This document shows, in pieces, positions 8,874 through 17,113 of a DNA stretch of 64,000 nucleotides; position 1 is the first letter of the stretch; the number at the start of each line of letters is the position of its first letter. Under the pieces are notes generated by a model. That model made no database searches, was not told the DNA's origin, and worked only from the letters and a program-made list of their open reading frames with translations. A program made the position numbers and the translations under genes. The DNA comes from HGM13010 sp934527315 (GTDB lineage Bacteria > Bacillota > Clostridia > Oscillospirales > Oscillospiraceae). The DNA lies in NCBI GenBank assembly GCA_934527315.1, contig CAKTAK010000005.1, positions 3,810 through 67,809 of the forward strand. Direction: 5' to 3'.

Positions 8874-10699
8874 ATTGTTTCCTCCTGAGGATGGTAATAG
8901 GAATACACAGCCTGTGCCGTATTCCGCGGCACCACCTGACGCAATTCGTCAATGGTCGCTGTTTTGATTGTATCTAAATTTTTAAAAGTGTCAAGGAGTT
9001 TGTTTCTACTTTTTTCTCCGACTCCCCGAATTTCGTCCAATTCAGACTTCAGTGATTCGCTCCGCAACGAGCGCTGATAGGTAATGGCAAACCGGTGGGT
9101 TTCCTCTTGAATGGTACCGATTAAGGCAAACACCGCGGGATTTCCGGAGATGCCCCGCTCCTTGCCGTCAGCGGAAACCAATTCCCGCGTCCGATGCCGG
9201 TCATCTTTGACCATGCCGAACACCGGAACGGACATTCCCAACCGGTCCAATGCCTGCTGCGCCGCCCGCACATGGGTCACACCGCCGTCAATCAGCAGCA
9301 AATCCGGCAAGTCCTTAAAGCGCTCGTCGCCCTCTTTGGCGTGGGCGAATCGGCGGTACACCGCCTCTTCCATACTGGCGTAGTCGTCTTGGGTGGCGGT
9401 ACTGCGAATCCGGAATTTCCGGTAGCCTTTTTTATAAGGCTTTCCGTCCCGAAAGCAGGTCATTGCCGCCACAATCCCCGTATCCCCCAGGTTGGAAACG
9501 TCAAATGCCTCCATCTGATGGGGCAGTTCTTCCAGCTGCAATGCCTTTTGCAGCCACTCCAAGGTTTTCGAGGTTCGCTGCTGAGCGCTGGTGGCGCGGA
9601 GAATTTCTTCTTTTGCATTCAGCTGCGCCCGCTCCGTCTGCCGGACCCGCTCACCCCGTTGGGGATATTCCACAGAAACCCGCCGCCCTGCCAATTCCGA
9701 CAAGGCGCGGCTCAATTCCTCTGTTTCTTCCAGTTCCACCGGCACTAACACCGTTTTGGGAAAGGTTCCCCGCCGGGTGTAATACTGCATCAGCAGTCCC
9801 GGCAGCACTTCTCCGTCCGTTCCCACCGGCTCTTCCATCAGTTCATAGTCCTTGCCGCTTAAATCGCCCTGGGAAAAATGCAGCACCGTAAAGCAGCTTT
9901 TTGCCCCGCGGACAAATCCCACGGCGTCCGTATCCGCGAAGGCGGTTGCAATCACCCGCTGACGGTTGGAAAGGCTCTCAATGGCACGGAGACGATCCCG
10001 GAATGCGGCTGCCTGCTCAAACTGAAGATTCTCCGCCGCCTGCTCCATTTGTTTCCGAATGGTCTCCGTCAGCTCCCGGGTTTTTCCCGAAAGAATCAGT
10101 TTTGCCTGCTCCATTCGCGCCTGATACTCCGTGTGGGGAATCTCCCCGGTGCACCACCCGGCGCAGGTGTTCAAATGGTAATTCAAGCACGGCCGCTTTT
10201 TCCCCATTTCCTGGGGCAGCTTGATGGAGCAGGTCGGCAAACCCAAAGTCTTGCTGATGGTTTCGATAATCTCCCGGCTGACATTTCGTCCGCCGAAGGG
10301 ACCGAAATATTCCCCATCATCTCCGGGAACCGTGTGATTGACAATGGAAAAGCGGGGATAGACCTCGTTGCTCAATCGGATAAAGGGGTAGCCTTTATCG
10401 TCCTTCAATAAGATATTATACTTCGGTTTATGCCGCTTAATCAGAGAGTTTTCCAGCATCAATGCCTCAAACTCCGAGTTGACCACAATGACGTCAAAGG
10501 TTTCCACGTTGGAAACCATGGCAGCCACCTTCGGCAAATGCTCGCCGTGGAAATAGCTGGAAACCCGGTTTTTCAGTTTCTTGGCTTTTCCCACATAAAT
10601 GACCTCGCCTGCCCGGTTCTGCATGATGTAAACCCCCGGCAGCAGGGGCAATTTATTGGCTTTTTCCCGCAGAATTTCCAGTTGCGTCTGTGTTCCCAA
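8834..10699 (-). CDS. uvrC: Excinuclease ABC subunit C
   Basis: Nuclease subunit of nucleotide excision repair that cuts on both sides of a lesion after UvrAB loading. Order of domains: GIY-YIG nuclease at the N-terminus (LPGVYIM and VIYVGKAK), a Cys-containing linker, a UVR domain, the RNase H-like C-terminal nuclease (FDVSNLGDTG) and helix-hairpin-helix repeats (EIRGVGEKSRNKLLDTF). TTG at 10699 is chosen because GGAGG lies seven bases upstream and the protein then begins like relatives; the ATG at 10747 lies in the preceding hairpin. Length 621, normal. Confidence 0.95.
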   Translation of the reverse strand: MGTQTQLEILREKANKLPLLPGVYIMQNRAGEVIYVGKAKKLKNRVSSYFHGEHLPKVAAMVSNVETFDVIVVNSEFEALMLENSLIKRHKPKYNILLKDDKGYPFIRLSNEVYPRFSIVNHTVPGDDGEYFGPFGGRNVSREIIETISKTLGLPTCSIKLPQEMGKKRPCLNYHLNTCAGWCTGEIPHTEYQARMEQAKLILSGKTRELTETIRKQMEQAAENLQFEQAAAFRDRLRAIESLSNRQRVIATAFADTDAVGFVRGAKSCFTVLHFSQGDLSGKDYELMEEPVGTDGEVLPGLLMQYYTRRGTFPKTVLVPVELEETEELSRALSELAGRRVSVEYPQRGERVRQTERAQLNAKEEILRATSAQQRTSKTLEWLQKALQLEELPHQMEAFDVSNLGDTGIVAAMTCFRDGKPYKKGYRKFRIRSTATQDDYASMEEAVYRRFAHAKEGDERFKDLPDLLLIDGGVTHVRAAQQALDRLGMSVPVFGMVKDDRHRTRELVSADGKERGISGNPAVFALIGTIQEETHRFAITYQRSLRSESLKSELDEIRGVGEKSRNKLLDTFKNLDTIKTATIDELRQVVPRNTAQAVYSYYHPQEETICESLPERPEAEN

Positions 10700-10722
10700 G
10701 GTCTTTCCTCCGAATAGCAAAC

Positions 10723-10747
10723 ATGGGCGTGTATCCAACACGCCCAT
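10723..10747 (-). terminator. Perfect hairpin between ptsH and uvrC (possible terminator)
   Basis: A perfect 10-bp inverted repeat (ATGGGCGTGT and ACACGCCCAT) with a five-base loop sits 27 bp after the ptsH stop and 24 bp before the uvrC start. The T-tract after it is weak (GTTTGC), so it may stabilise the ptsH 3' end or attenuate rather than fully terminate. Confidence 0.5.
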
Positions 10748-10773
10748 GTATATGTCTCATTTACTTCTCTGAA

Positions 10774-11037
10774 TTACTCAGAAAATTCGCTTTCCACCAG
10801 CTGTGCCAGCGTTGCGATGGCAGCGGATTCGTCCACACCGTCAGCGATGATTGTCATCGGGGTACCTTTTACGATGCCCAGAGACAGAACGCCCAGCAGA
10901 CTTTTTGCATTCACTCTTCTGTCCTCTTTTTCGATCCAGATGCTGCTCTTGAATTCATTTGCTTTCTGAATAAAGAAGGTTGCAGGACGTGCGTGCAGAC
11001 CCACCTGATTATTGATAACGACTTCTTTTGAGACCAT
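10774..11037 (-). CDS. ptsH: HPr family phosphocarrier protein
   Basis: Small cytoplasmic phosphocarrier of the sugar phosphotransferase system, accepting phosphate from enzyme I. With the start at 11037 (AAGGAG nine bases upstream) the protein has 87 residues, with His15 in QVGLHARPA and Ser46 in NAKSLLGV, the PEP-dependent site and the HPr kinase site. Having both marks it as an HPr rather than Crh, which lacks the histidine. No ptsI is adjacent, as is common in Clostridia with an isolated HPr gene. It has its own promoter. Confidence 0.92.
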   Translation of the reverse strand: MVSKEVVINNQVGLHARPATFFIQKANEFKSSIWIEKEDRRVNAKSLLGVLSLGIVKGTPMTIIADGVDESAAIATLAQLVESEFSE

Positions 11038-11110
11038 ACTCGCCCACTCCTTAAAACACATAAAAATCGGGAATCCGAATCTTTGCGATATCTGTCAAAT
11101 CGACATTATT

Positions 11111-11139
11111 AAAATACCAAATTTCTTACGGACCGTCAA
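11111..11139 (-). promoter_or_regulatory. Promoter of ptsH
   Basis: On the minus strand TTGACG and TATTTT are separated by 17 bp, about 75 bp upstream of the ptsH start codon and after the mutS2 stop. A sigmaA-type promoter is inferred. Confidence 0.7.
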
Positions 11140-11196
11140 CTAAAATCCACTCTTTTTGGCGGATTGACCAGATTCTTTTGCAGAAACTTTACCGTT

Positions 11197-13581
11197 TTAT
11201 TTCAGTTCTACCACTGTCACGCCGGTTTCACCCTCGCCGAAACGGCCCAATCGGAAAGATTTGACACGTTTGTGTTTCCGCAGGGTATCGTGAACGGTCT
11301 GCCGCAAAGCGCCGGTGCCCTTGCCGTGAATGATGCGCACCGTTTCCACGTGCCCCATGGCGGCATCGTCAATATACCGCTCCACCACGGGAATGGCATC
11401 AATGGTTTCCATGCCGCGAATGTCAATCTCCGACGGCACTGCCGCAGACCGCAGCTGCACGGTACCCCGGCTGCGGGGTTTGGGCGCCTCTTTTTTCGGC
11501 TGATTGGGCAGCAGATAGACCTCGTTTTCCCGGGCGGTAATCCGCATAATGCCCGCTTTCAGATACAGCGTCCGATCCGCGGAAATTTCCGTTACCTCTG
11601 CATTCATGCCCATGGAGAGAATTTCCACTATATCCCCCACCCGAATTTCCCGGGCGGATTTTTTTTCCTCCTGCGCTTTCTGTTTCTGCTTTTGCTGCTT
11701 TTCCTGGGCCTCATTCAAGCGCCGGCGCAGCTCTGCCCGCTCGGAGTTTGCTTTCTGATGGTCATTTTCCGCCTGCAATTCCGCTTTCATGCGGTCCAGT
11801 TCCTGAAATGTCCGTTCCGCCTCCGCTCGGGCGTCGGCAATGATTTTCTCCGCCTCCCGCCGAGCTTTTTCGTTGGACATTTCCAACCGTACGCTCAATT
11901 CCGCTTTCAGCTTGGCAGCCTGCTTGCTGTCTTCCTCCGCTTTCCGGAGCTTGCGGTCCGCCTCTTCTTTTTCCCGCTCCATTGCCTGACGCAGGGTATC
12001 CAGCTTGGTAATGGTGTCCTCAAAGCTGGCGCTTTCCGTACCGATTCTGCCCCGGGCATCGTCGATGATTTCCTTTGGCAGTCCCAACCGCTGAGAAATG
12101 GCAAATGCGTTGGATTTTCCGGGAATGCCCACCAACAGATGATACGTGGGGCGCAGGGTCTCCACATCAAACTCACAGGAGGCGTTCACCACGCCGGGAG
12201 ACGTAGTGGCATAGACCTTCAGCTCCGCATAGTGGGTGGTCGCCACAACGTAAGCGCCTTTCCGCCGCACCGCCTCAATCACCGAAATTGCCAATGCCGC
12301 GCCCTCTGTGGGGTCGGTACCTGCCGCCAGCTCATCGAACAGCACCAGAGATCCCTCATCGCTTTCATTCAGAATCCGCACAATGTTCACCATGTGGGAA
12401 GAGAATGTGGACAGCGACTGCTCGATGCTCTGCTCGTCGCCGATGTCTGCCAGAATATTTTTGAACACCGGTACGCAGCTGCCGTCCCCTGCCGGGATAT
12501 GCAGACCGCACTGGGCCATGGCATTCAGCAAGCCGATGGTTTTCATGGTCACCGTTTTGCCGCCGGTATTGGGACCGGTAATGACCATGGTATCAAACTC
12601 TTCTCCCAGCTCCACAGAAATGGGCACTGCCGTTTCTTTCGGCAGCAGGGGGTGCCGGGCATTCACCAAACGCATGGACTTGGTAGACAGCTCCGGTTCC
12701 ATACCGCCCATCTGATAGCTCAGCTTTGCTTTGGCGAAAATCAGGTCCAATTGAGTCAGAATCACGTAATCCGTATCGATTTCCGACCGATGGGCCGCGC
12801 AATTGGCAGACAGTTCCATGAGAATCCGGTCAATTTCCGTTTTCTCCTTGGCCCGCAGCTCCCGCAGCTCATTGTTGGCTTTCACAGAGGCCATGGGCTC
12901 CACAAACAGCGTTGCCCCGGAGGCAGACACGTCATGGACCAAGCCGGGCACCTCGCCCCGATGCTCCGCTTTCACCGGCACCACATACCGTTCGGAACGG
13001 GTGGTGATAATCGGCTCCTGCAATGCCTTGGCATAGGCCGGGGAAGAGATAATCTTTTGCAGGCTTTCCCGCGCCCGGGCGGTAGCCGCGCGAATCTGCC
13101 GGCGAATGGTGGCCAGTTCCGGACTGGCCGCGTCGGCAATTTCGTCCTCCGCCAGAATGGAGGTGGTAATCTTTTCTTCCAGAAATTTGTTGGCCTGCAG
13201 GCTGGCAAACAGCGGGTCAATCACCGTGTGCTCCTGCACGGTCCGGTCATTTTCTCCGTAAGCCCGCAAGCCTCTGGCGCAGGAGAGCACCTTTGCAATG
13301 GCCAGCAGTTCCAGGGTATTCAGCATACCGCCCAAATCCGCCCGGCTCAAAGAGGCCCGCACGTCCTGAATGCCGTAAAAAGACGGGCTGCCCTTCAGCA
13401 CCATCATATGAGCCGCGGCGCTGGTTTCTTCCAACCAACGGCGCACCTGCCCCCGCTCGCTGCTGGGGCGCAGATTCCGCGCCGCCTGCTTTGCCGTATC
13501 GCTGACAGCCTGCGCCGCCAGCATTTCCAATACCCGGGGCAGCTCCACTGTCCCCAGTGATTTGATTTGTTGTGTTTCCAT
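11197..13581 (-). CDS. mutS2: Endonuclease MutS2 / ribosome-collision factor
   Basis: MutS-family ATPase without the mismatch-recognition domain. The 794-residue protein has the core and clamp region, the Walker A GPNTGGKTVTMK with downstream LVLFDELAAGTDP, a long Lys/Glu-rich coiled coil (about 515-640), and a C-terminal Smr nuclease domain with the IHGKGTGALR motif. In Firmicutes MutS2 suppresses recombination and has been shown to act on collided ribosomes; the Smr domain fits either. It follows recO by three bases in a recO-mutS2 operon. Confidence 0.95.
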   Translation of the reverse strand: METQQIKSLGTVELPRVLEMLAAQAVSDTAKQAARNLRPSSERGQVRRWLEETSAAAHMMVLKGSPSFYGIQDVRASLSRADLGGMLNTLELLAIAKVLSCARGLRAYGENDRTVQEHTVIDPLFASLQANKFLEEKITTSILAEDEIADAASPELATIRRQIRAATARARESLQKIISSPAYAKALQEPIITTRSERYVVPVKAEHRGEVPGLVHDVSASGATLFVEPMASVKANNELRELRAKEKTEIDRILMELSANCAAHRSEIDTDYVILTQLDLIFAKAKLSYQMGGMEPELSTKSMRLVNARHPLLPKETAVPISVELGEEFDTMVITGPNTGGKTVTMKTIGLLNAMAQCGLHIPAGDGSCVPVFKNILADIGDEQSIEQSLSTFSSHMVNIVRILNESDEGSLVLFDELAAGTDPTEGAALAISVIEAVRRKGAYVVATTHYAELKVYATTSPGVVNASCEFDVETLRPTYHLLVGIPGKSNAFAISQRLGLPKEIIDDARGRIGTESASFEDTITKLDTLRQAMEREKEEADRKLRKAEEDSKQAAKLKAELSVRLEMSNEKARREAEKIIADARAEAERTFQELDRMKAELQAENDHQKANSERAELRRRLNEAQEKQQKQKQKAQEEKKSAREIRVGDIVEILSMGMNAEVTEISADRTLYLKAGIMRITARENEVYLLPNQPKKEAPKPRSRGTVQLRSAAVPSEIDIRGMETIDAIPVVERYIDDAAMGHVETVRIIHGKGTGALRQTVHDTLRKHKRVKSFRLGRFGEGETGVTVVELK

Positions 13582-13584
13582 AGT

Positions 13585-14319
13585 TTATCCTTTGATTCGT
13601 TTATAATAATCCAATGACGGAAAATTCCGTTCCAATTGACTGAGCAGATACAACTCGCAGGTCACGGAAAACTCCCGGGCCGCATCTCCGGTCAGCTGGA
13701 ATGAAAAAATCTTTTTCGCCGGCGCAGTGGCCACAAACCGCATGGCCTGCAAGCAGTCGGGAGAAATTACATCGTTCCCATACCGGGCGCAATGTCCGCA
13801 CACCAAGCCGCCCTTGGACGGTGAGAAGTGCATGGAATCCGTCACCCCGCCGCACAACACGCAGTCCTGCAAATTGGGTGCATAGCCAATCAGACAAGCC
13901 AGCCGCAGCTCAAACACGGCCTTCACCCGCTCCGGTGTGCAAAGTCCCCGGCTCATGGCATACAGACAGTTCAGCCCCAGCTGCAGCATAGCCGGGTTGG
14001 GCACATCTTCATCTGATGCCGTTTCCAGTACCTCGCAGAGATAGGCCGCCACAGCCATGGCCTCCAAGTCCGTCCGCAGGCCCTGAAATTCCTCCAGTAC
14101 CGTTCCCTCCCGTACGGACCATCGGCCTTGATTGCCAAATAAGGTCAGCTCCGAAAATGTCAGCACCTGCGTTGCCGCGCCGTACTTGCTGCTTTTCCGC
14201 AAAGCGCCCTGCGCTTTCAGGGTCTGCTTGCCGTCGGATTCCGTCAGCACCGTAAGGATTCGGTCCGCCTCTTTGTATTTCACTTCCCGGAGCACCAAAG
14301 CCCGCACCGTTTTGAACAT
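13585..14319 (-). CDS. recO: DNA repair protein RecO
   Basis: Recombination mediator that works with RecR to load RecA on gapped DNA. The 244-residue protein has the N-terminal OB-fold with RALVLREVKYKEADRIL and the C-terminal helical domain carrying a four-cysteine zinc site (CVLC and CGHC). Length is typical. The position after era and the small yqzL matches the Bacillus era-yqzL-recO order, although here a terminator and a new promoter separate era from yqzL. Confidence 0.95.
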   Translation of the reverse strand: MFKTVRALVLREVKYKEADRILTVLTESDGKQTLKAQGALRKSSKYGAATQVLTFSELTLFGNQGRWSVREGTVLEEFQGLRTDLEAMAVAAYLCEVLETASDEDVPNPAMLQLGLNCLYAMSRGLCTPERVKAVFELRLACLIGYAPNLQDCVLCGGVTDSMHFSPSKGGLVCGHCARYGNDVISPDCLQAMRFVATAPAKKIFSFQLTGDAAREFSVTCELYLLSQLERNFPSLDYYKRIKG

Positions 14320-14354
14320 CTATGTACCTTCCCCGCCGCCGGACGGAAGTTCTG

Positions 14355-14459
14355 TCACTCCGTCCCCTTTGGCTCCCGCTCCAACCGCTGCCGATATGCC
14401 AGCCAGCAAACCGGATTGCCCGTCAGACAGAACCATTTCCAAAAAATCTGCGTTTCCAT
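14355..14459 (-). CDS. YqzL-like microprotein (34 residues)
   Basis: A short reading frame with an excellent ribosome site (AAAGGAGG, eight bases before the ATG) lies between the terminator of era and recO. The product begins METQIFWKWFCLTGNP and continues with aromatic and basic residues. The pattern FWKxFxxTGNP is that of the YqzL family, tiny proteins found between era and recO in Firmicutes. Function is unknown. Being directly downstream of its own promoter makes it the first gene of the yqzL-recO-mutS2 unit. Confidence 0.75.
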   Translation of the reverse strand: METQIFWKWFCLTGNPVCWLAYRQRLEREPKGTE

Positions 14460-14555
14460 TGCAGCAGCCTCCTTTCGAAGGGTACTGCTATATTTCCCGA
14501 ACCGGTCTGTGCTTATGTTGCCAAATGTTTCTGCCCGTTCGGGAATACCGATGCA

Positions 14556-14584
14556 AGTATATCACGATTCCGCGCTTTGAGCAA
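14556..14584 (-). promoter_or_regulatory. Promoter of yqzL-recO-mutS2
   Basis: TTGCTC and TATACT on the minus strand are separated by 17 bp, about 95 bp upstream of the yqzL start and just after the era terminator. Confidence 0.7.
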
Positions 14585-14599
14585 TACCGCCCAACGGGC

Positions 14600-14640
14600 A
14601 AAAATCCGTCTGCAGCGCCTATGCCGCAGACGGATTTTTT
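14600..14640 (-). terminator. Terminator after era
   Basis: A perfect 10-bp stem (ATCCGTCTGC with GCAGACGGAT) flanked by T-tracts on both sides follows the era stop codon immediately. On the minus strand the stem is followed by TTTTTG. It ends the long yqfC-to-era operon. Confidence 0.9.
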
Positions 14641-14641
14641 C

Positions 14642-15529
14642 TTATTCGCTATAGCCGAAGTTCCGCAGCTGTACGTCGGAATCCCGCCAGTTTTCCTTGA
14701 CCTTTACCCAAGTCTGCAGGTACACCTTGCCGCCCAGAAATGTTTCCATGTCTTTCCGGGCCATTTCACCGATTTTCTTCAGCATAGCGCCCTTTTTGCC
14801 GATGATAATGCCCTTGTGGCTGTCCCGCTCGCAGATAATGGTGGCCTCGATTTCGGTCACGCCGTCTTCCCGGGTATGGAACCGGGTAATCTCCACCGCC
14901 GTGCCGTGGGGAATCTCATGCTGCAAGCACAGCAGCAGCTTTTCCCGCACAAATTCCGCGCAAATCTGCCGTTCCGGCTGGTCGGTAATCATATCGTCCG
15001 GGAAGAGCTGGGGACCCTCCACAGCGAATTTGCAGAACTCCTCGGTCAGTTCCTCCAAACCGGTGCGTTTCCGGGCGGATACCGGCACAATGGCGTCAAA
15101 ATCATGAGCCCCGGAGTAGGTTGCAATCACTTCCAGCAGCTGTGCCTTCTCCACGGTATCGATTTTATTGATGACCAGAATACTGGGGGCATGGGTGGCC
15201 TTGATTTTTGCAATCAGCTGCTCCTCCTGGTCGCCGATGTTCGCCACCGGCTCCACCACCAAAGCAACTACGTCCACGTCAGCCACGGATTCCTCTACAA
15301 CCTTCACCATGAAGTCGCCCAGACGGTTCTTCGCCCGATGGAATCCCGGAGTGTCCGTCAGGACAATCTGGGTCTCTCCCCGCTCCAAAACCGCGAAAAT
15401 CCGGTTCCGGGTGGTCTGGGGTTTATTGGAAACAATGGAAATTTTCTCGCCCACCAATGCATTGGTCAAAGTGGATTTTCCCACGTTCGGCCGTCCGGTC
15501 AAGGTTACCATTACGTTTTTTGTAATCAT
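14642..15529 (-). CDS. era: GTPase Era
   Basis: Ribosome-associated GTPase needed for 30S assembly and 16S rRNA 3' end maturation. G1 is GRPNVGKSTL, G3 is DTPGFH, G4 is NKID, and the C-terminal half is a KH RNA-binding domain (with IIGKKGAMLKKIG). The length of 295 is normal. The start overlaps the ybeY stop by four bases; the terminator follows its stop directly. Gene order phoH-ybeY-era matches other Firmicutes apart from the absence of dgkA and cdd. Confidence 0.97.
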   Translation of the reverse strand: MITKNVMVTLTGRPNVGKSTLTNALVGEKISIVSNKPQTTRNRIFAVLERGETQIVLTDTPGFHRAKNRLGDFMVKVVEESVADVDVVALVVEPVANIGDQEEQLIAKIKATHAPSILVINKIDTVEKAQLLEVIATYSGAHDFDAIVPVSARKRTGLEELTEEFCKFAVEGPQLFPDDMITDQPERQICAEFVREKLLLCLQHEIPHGTAVEITRFHTREDGVTEIEATIICERDSHKGIIIGKKGAMLKKIGEMARKDMETFLGGKVYLQTWVKVKENWRDSDVQLRNFGYSE

Positions 15530-16053
15530 GCCTCTGTCTCTTCTCCTTCTAATCCCAATTCTGCCAGAATCATTTTCTCATGGGCCCGCATCAAGCGCTT
15601 GTCCGGTCCCTCATCTACGTGGTCATAGCCCAGCAGATGCAGCACGGAGTGCACTGCCAGATAGCAGATTTCCCGTTCCTCGCTGTGGCCGAATTCCTCC
15701 GCCTGACGGCAGCACTGGGCCACATCGATGACCATATCCCCCAAAAAGATGCGGTCCGAGCCCGGCTCCCGCTCGCACATTGCCGGGTCAAAATGCTCCG
15801 GTTCCAGATTGTTAAACGGGAAGGACAGCACATCTGTGTGCCGGTCCACCCCCCGCTGCTCAAGATTGATGGCGTGGATACGCGCGTCATCGGTCAGCAG
15901 AATGTCAATATGACAAGGCACGTTCACGTTCTCATAGCGCAGGGCGCACCGCACCGCTTTCCGAATCATTCGGCACAATCCCTTCACCTCTTCCGGCGGC
16001 AAATCCCCGGAAATGCTGATTTCATATTTGGGTTTCCAATGAAAAATACTCAT
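15526..16053 (-). CDS. ybeY: Endoribonuclease YbeY (rRNA maturation factor)
   Basis: Zinc-dependent single-strand endoribonuclease involved in 16S rRNA 3' end processing and ribosome quality control. The signature HSVLHLLGYDH, with three metal-binding histidines, is present near residue 135. The protein has 175 residues, with a typical core and short acidic tail. It sits between phoH and era, its standard neighbours, with a four-base overlap into era. Confidence 0.96.
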   Translation of the reverse strand: MSIFHWKPKYEISISGDLPPEEVKGLCRMIRKAVRCALRYENVNVPCHIDILLTDDARIHAINLEQRGVDRHTDVLSFPFNNLEPEHFDPAMCEREPGSDRIFLGDMVIDVAQCCRQAEEFGHSEEREICYLAVHSVLHLLGYDHVDEGPDKRLMRAHEKMILAELGLEGEETEA

Positions 16054-16087
16054 AACTTCTCGTCACCCTCTGTTTCTTTGGTTTCCG

Positions 16088-17113
16088 TTATCGTTCTCTC
16101 GGGGGATACTTTCGATAGGGTTTCCGGGGCAGCGTCTTTTCTGCCTCCTGCACCTTGGCATGGGCCTTATCGTCTTTTTCGTAGGCCTCAATGATTTTCT
16201 GCACCAGCTCATGGCGCACCACGTCCGCACCGGTAAGCCGGCAGATGGCAATATCTTCCACGCCGTCCAGCACCCGCATAGCCTCTTTCAGACCGGACAC
16301 CTTATCCGCAGGCAGGTCAATCTGGGTCACGTCGCCGGTAATTACGATTTTAGAACCGAATCCCAAACGGGTCAGGAACATTTTCATCTGCTCCCGGCTG
16401 GTGTTCTGCGCCTCGTCCAGAATGATAAAGCTGTCGTCCAGCGTCCGGCCGCGCATATAAGCCAAGGGCGCTACCTCGATGTTGCCCCGCTCCAGATATT
16501 TCTGGTAGGTTTCCATCCCCAGCATTTCATACAGCGCGTCATACAGCGGGCGCAGATACGGGTCCACCTTGCTCTGCAAATCGCCGGGCAAAAATCCCAG
16601 CCGCTCCCCTGCCTCCACAGCCGGGCGGGTGAGAATGATGCGGTTGACCTTTTCCGCGCGGAACGCCGCCACCGCAGCCGCCACCGCCAGATAGGTTTTA
16701 CCGGTACCCGCCGGGCCGATGCCCAACGTAATGGTATTATCCGCAATGGCCCGGACATAGTTTTTCTGTCCGATGGTTTTTGCCTTAATGGGCTTGCCCT
16801 TGGCAGTCACGCAGACCACATCTTTGGCCAGTTCGGGAATGCTGTTTTCCCGGCCCTCGCCCACCAGCTTGATAATATAGCGCACGTTCTGGGAGTCGAT
16901 TTCCTCGCCCTTAGCCGCCAGATTCAGCAGACCGTTGATGGCTTTTTCTGCCAGCATCACACTTTCCGGTTCTCCGGTGATGCGGAGCTGCTCCTCCCGA
17001 TTCACCACCTGCACCCCGTATTCCGATTCAATAATGCGCAAATTCTGATCAAACGAGCCAAACACATTGATGACGTGCTCCACCCGCTCCACCGGAATGA
17101 GTTTTTCAATCAT
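16088..17113 (-). CDS. phoH: PhoH family ATPase
   Basis: P-loop ATPase of the PhoH family, thought to act in RNA metabolism alongside YbeY. The 341-residue protein has an N-terminal KH-like region, then Walker A GPAGTGKTYL and Walker B FIILDEAQN. It overlaps the yqfD stop by eight bases. Context (yqfC-yqfD-phoH-ybeY-era) is the same as in Bacillus. The biochemical substrate is not established for the family. Confidence 0.95.
   Translation of the reverse strand: MIEKLIPVERVEHVINVFGSFDQNLRIIESEYGVQVVNREEQLRITGEPESVMLAEKAINGLLNLAAKGEEIDSQNVRYIIKLVGEGRENSIPELAKDVVCVTAKGKPIKAKTIGQKNYVRAIADNTITLGIGPAGTGKTYLAVAAAVAAFRAEKVNRIILTRPAVEAGERLGFLPGDLQSKVDPYLRPLYDALYEMLGMETYQKYLERGNIEVAPLAYMRGRTLDDSFIILDEAQNTSREQMKMFLTRLGFGSKIVITGDVTQIDLPADKVSGLKEAMRVLDGVEDIAICRLTGADVVRHELVQKIIEAYEKDDKAHAKVQEAEKTLPRKPYRKYPPRER

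Noticed and set aside
10723..10747. ATG at 10747 as the start of uvrC
   Set aside because: It lies inside a perfect hairpin and lacks a ribosome site; TTG at 10699 has GGAGG at ideal spacing.
11164..13560. 798-codon open frame on the plus strand
   Set aside because: Antisense of mutS2, which has Walker and Smr motifs.
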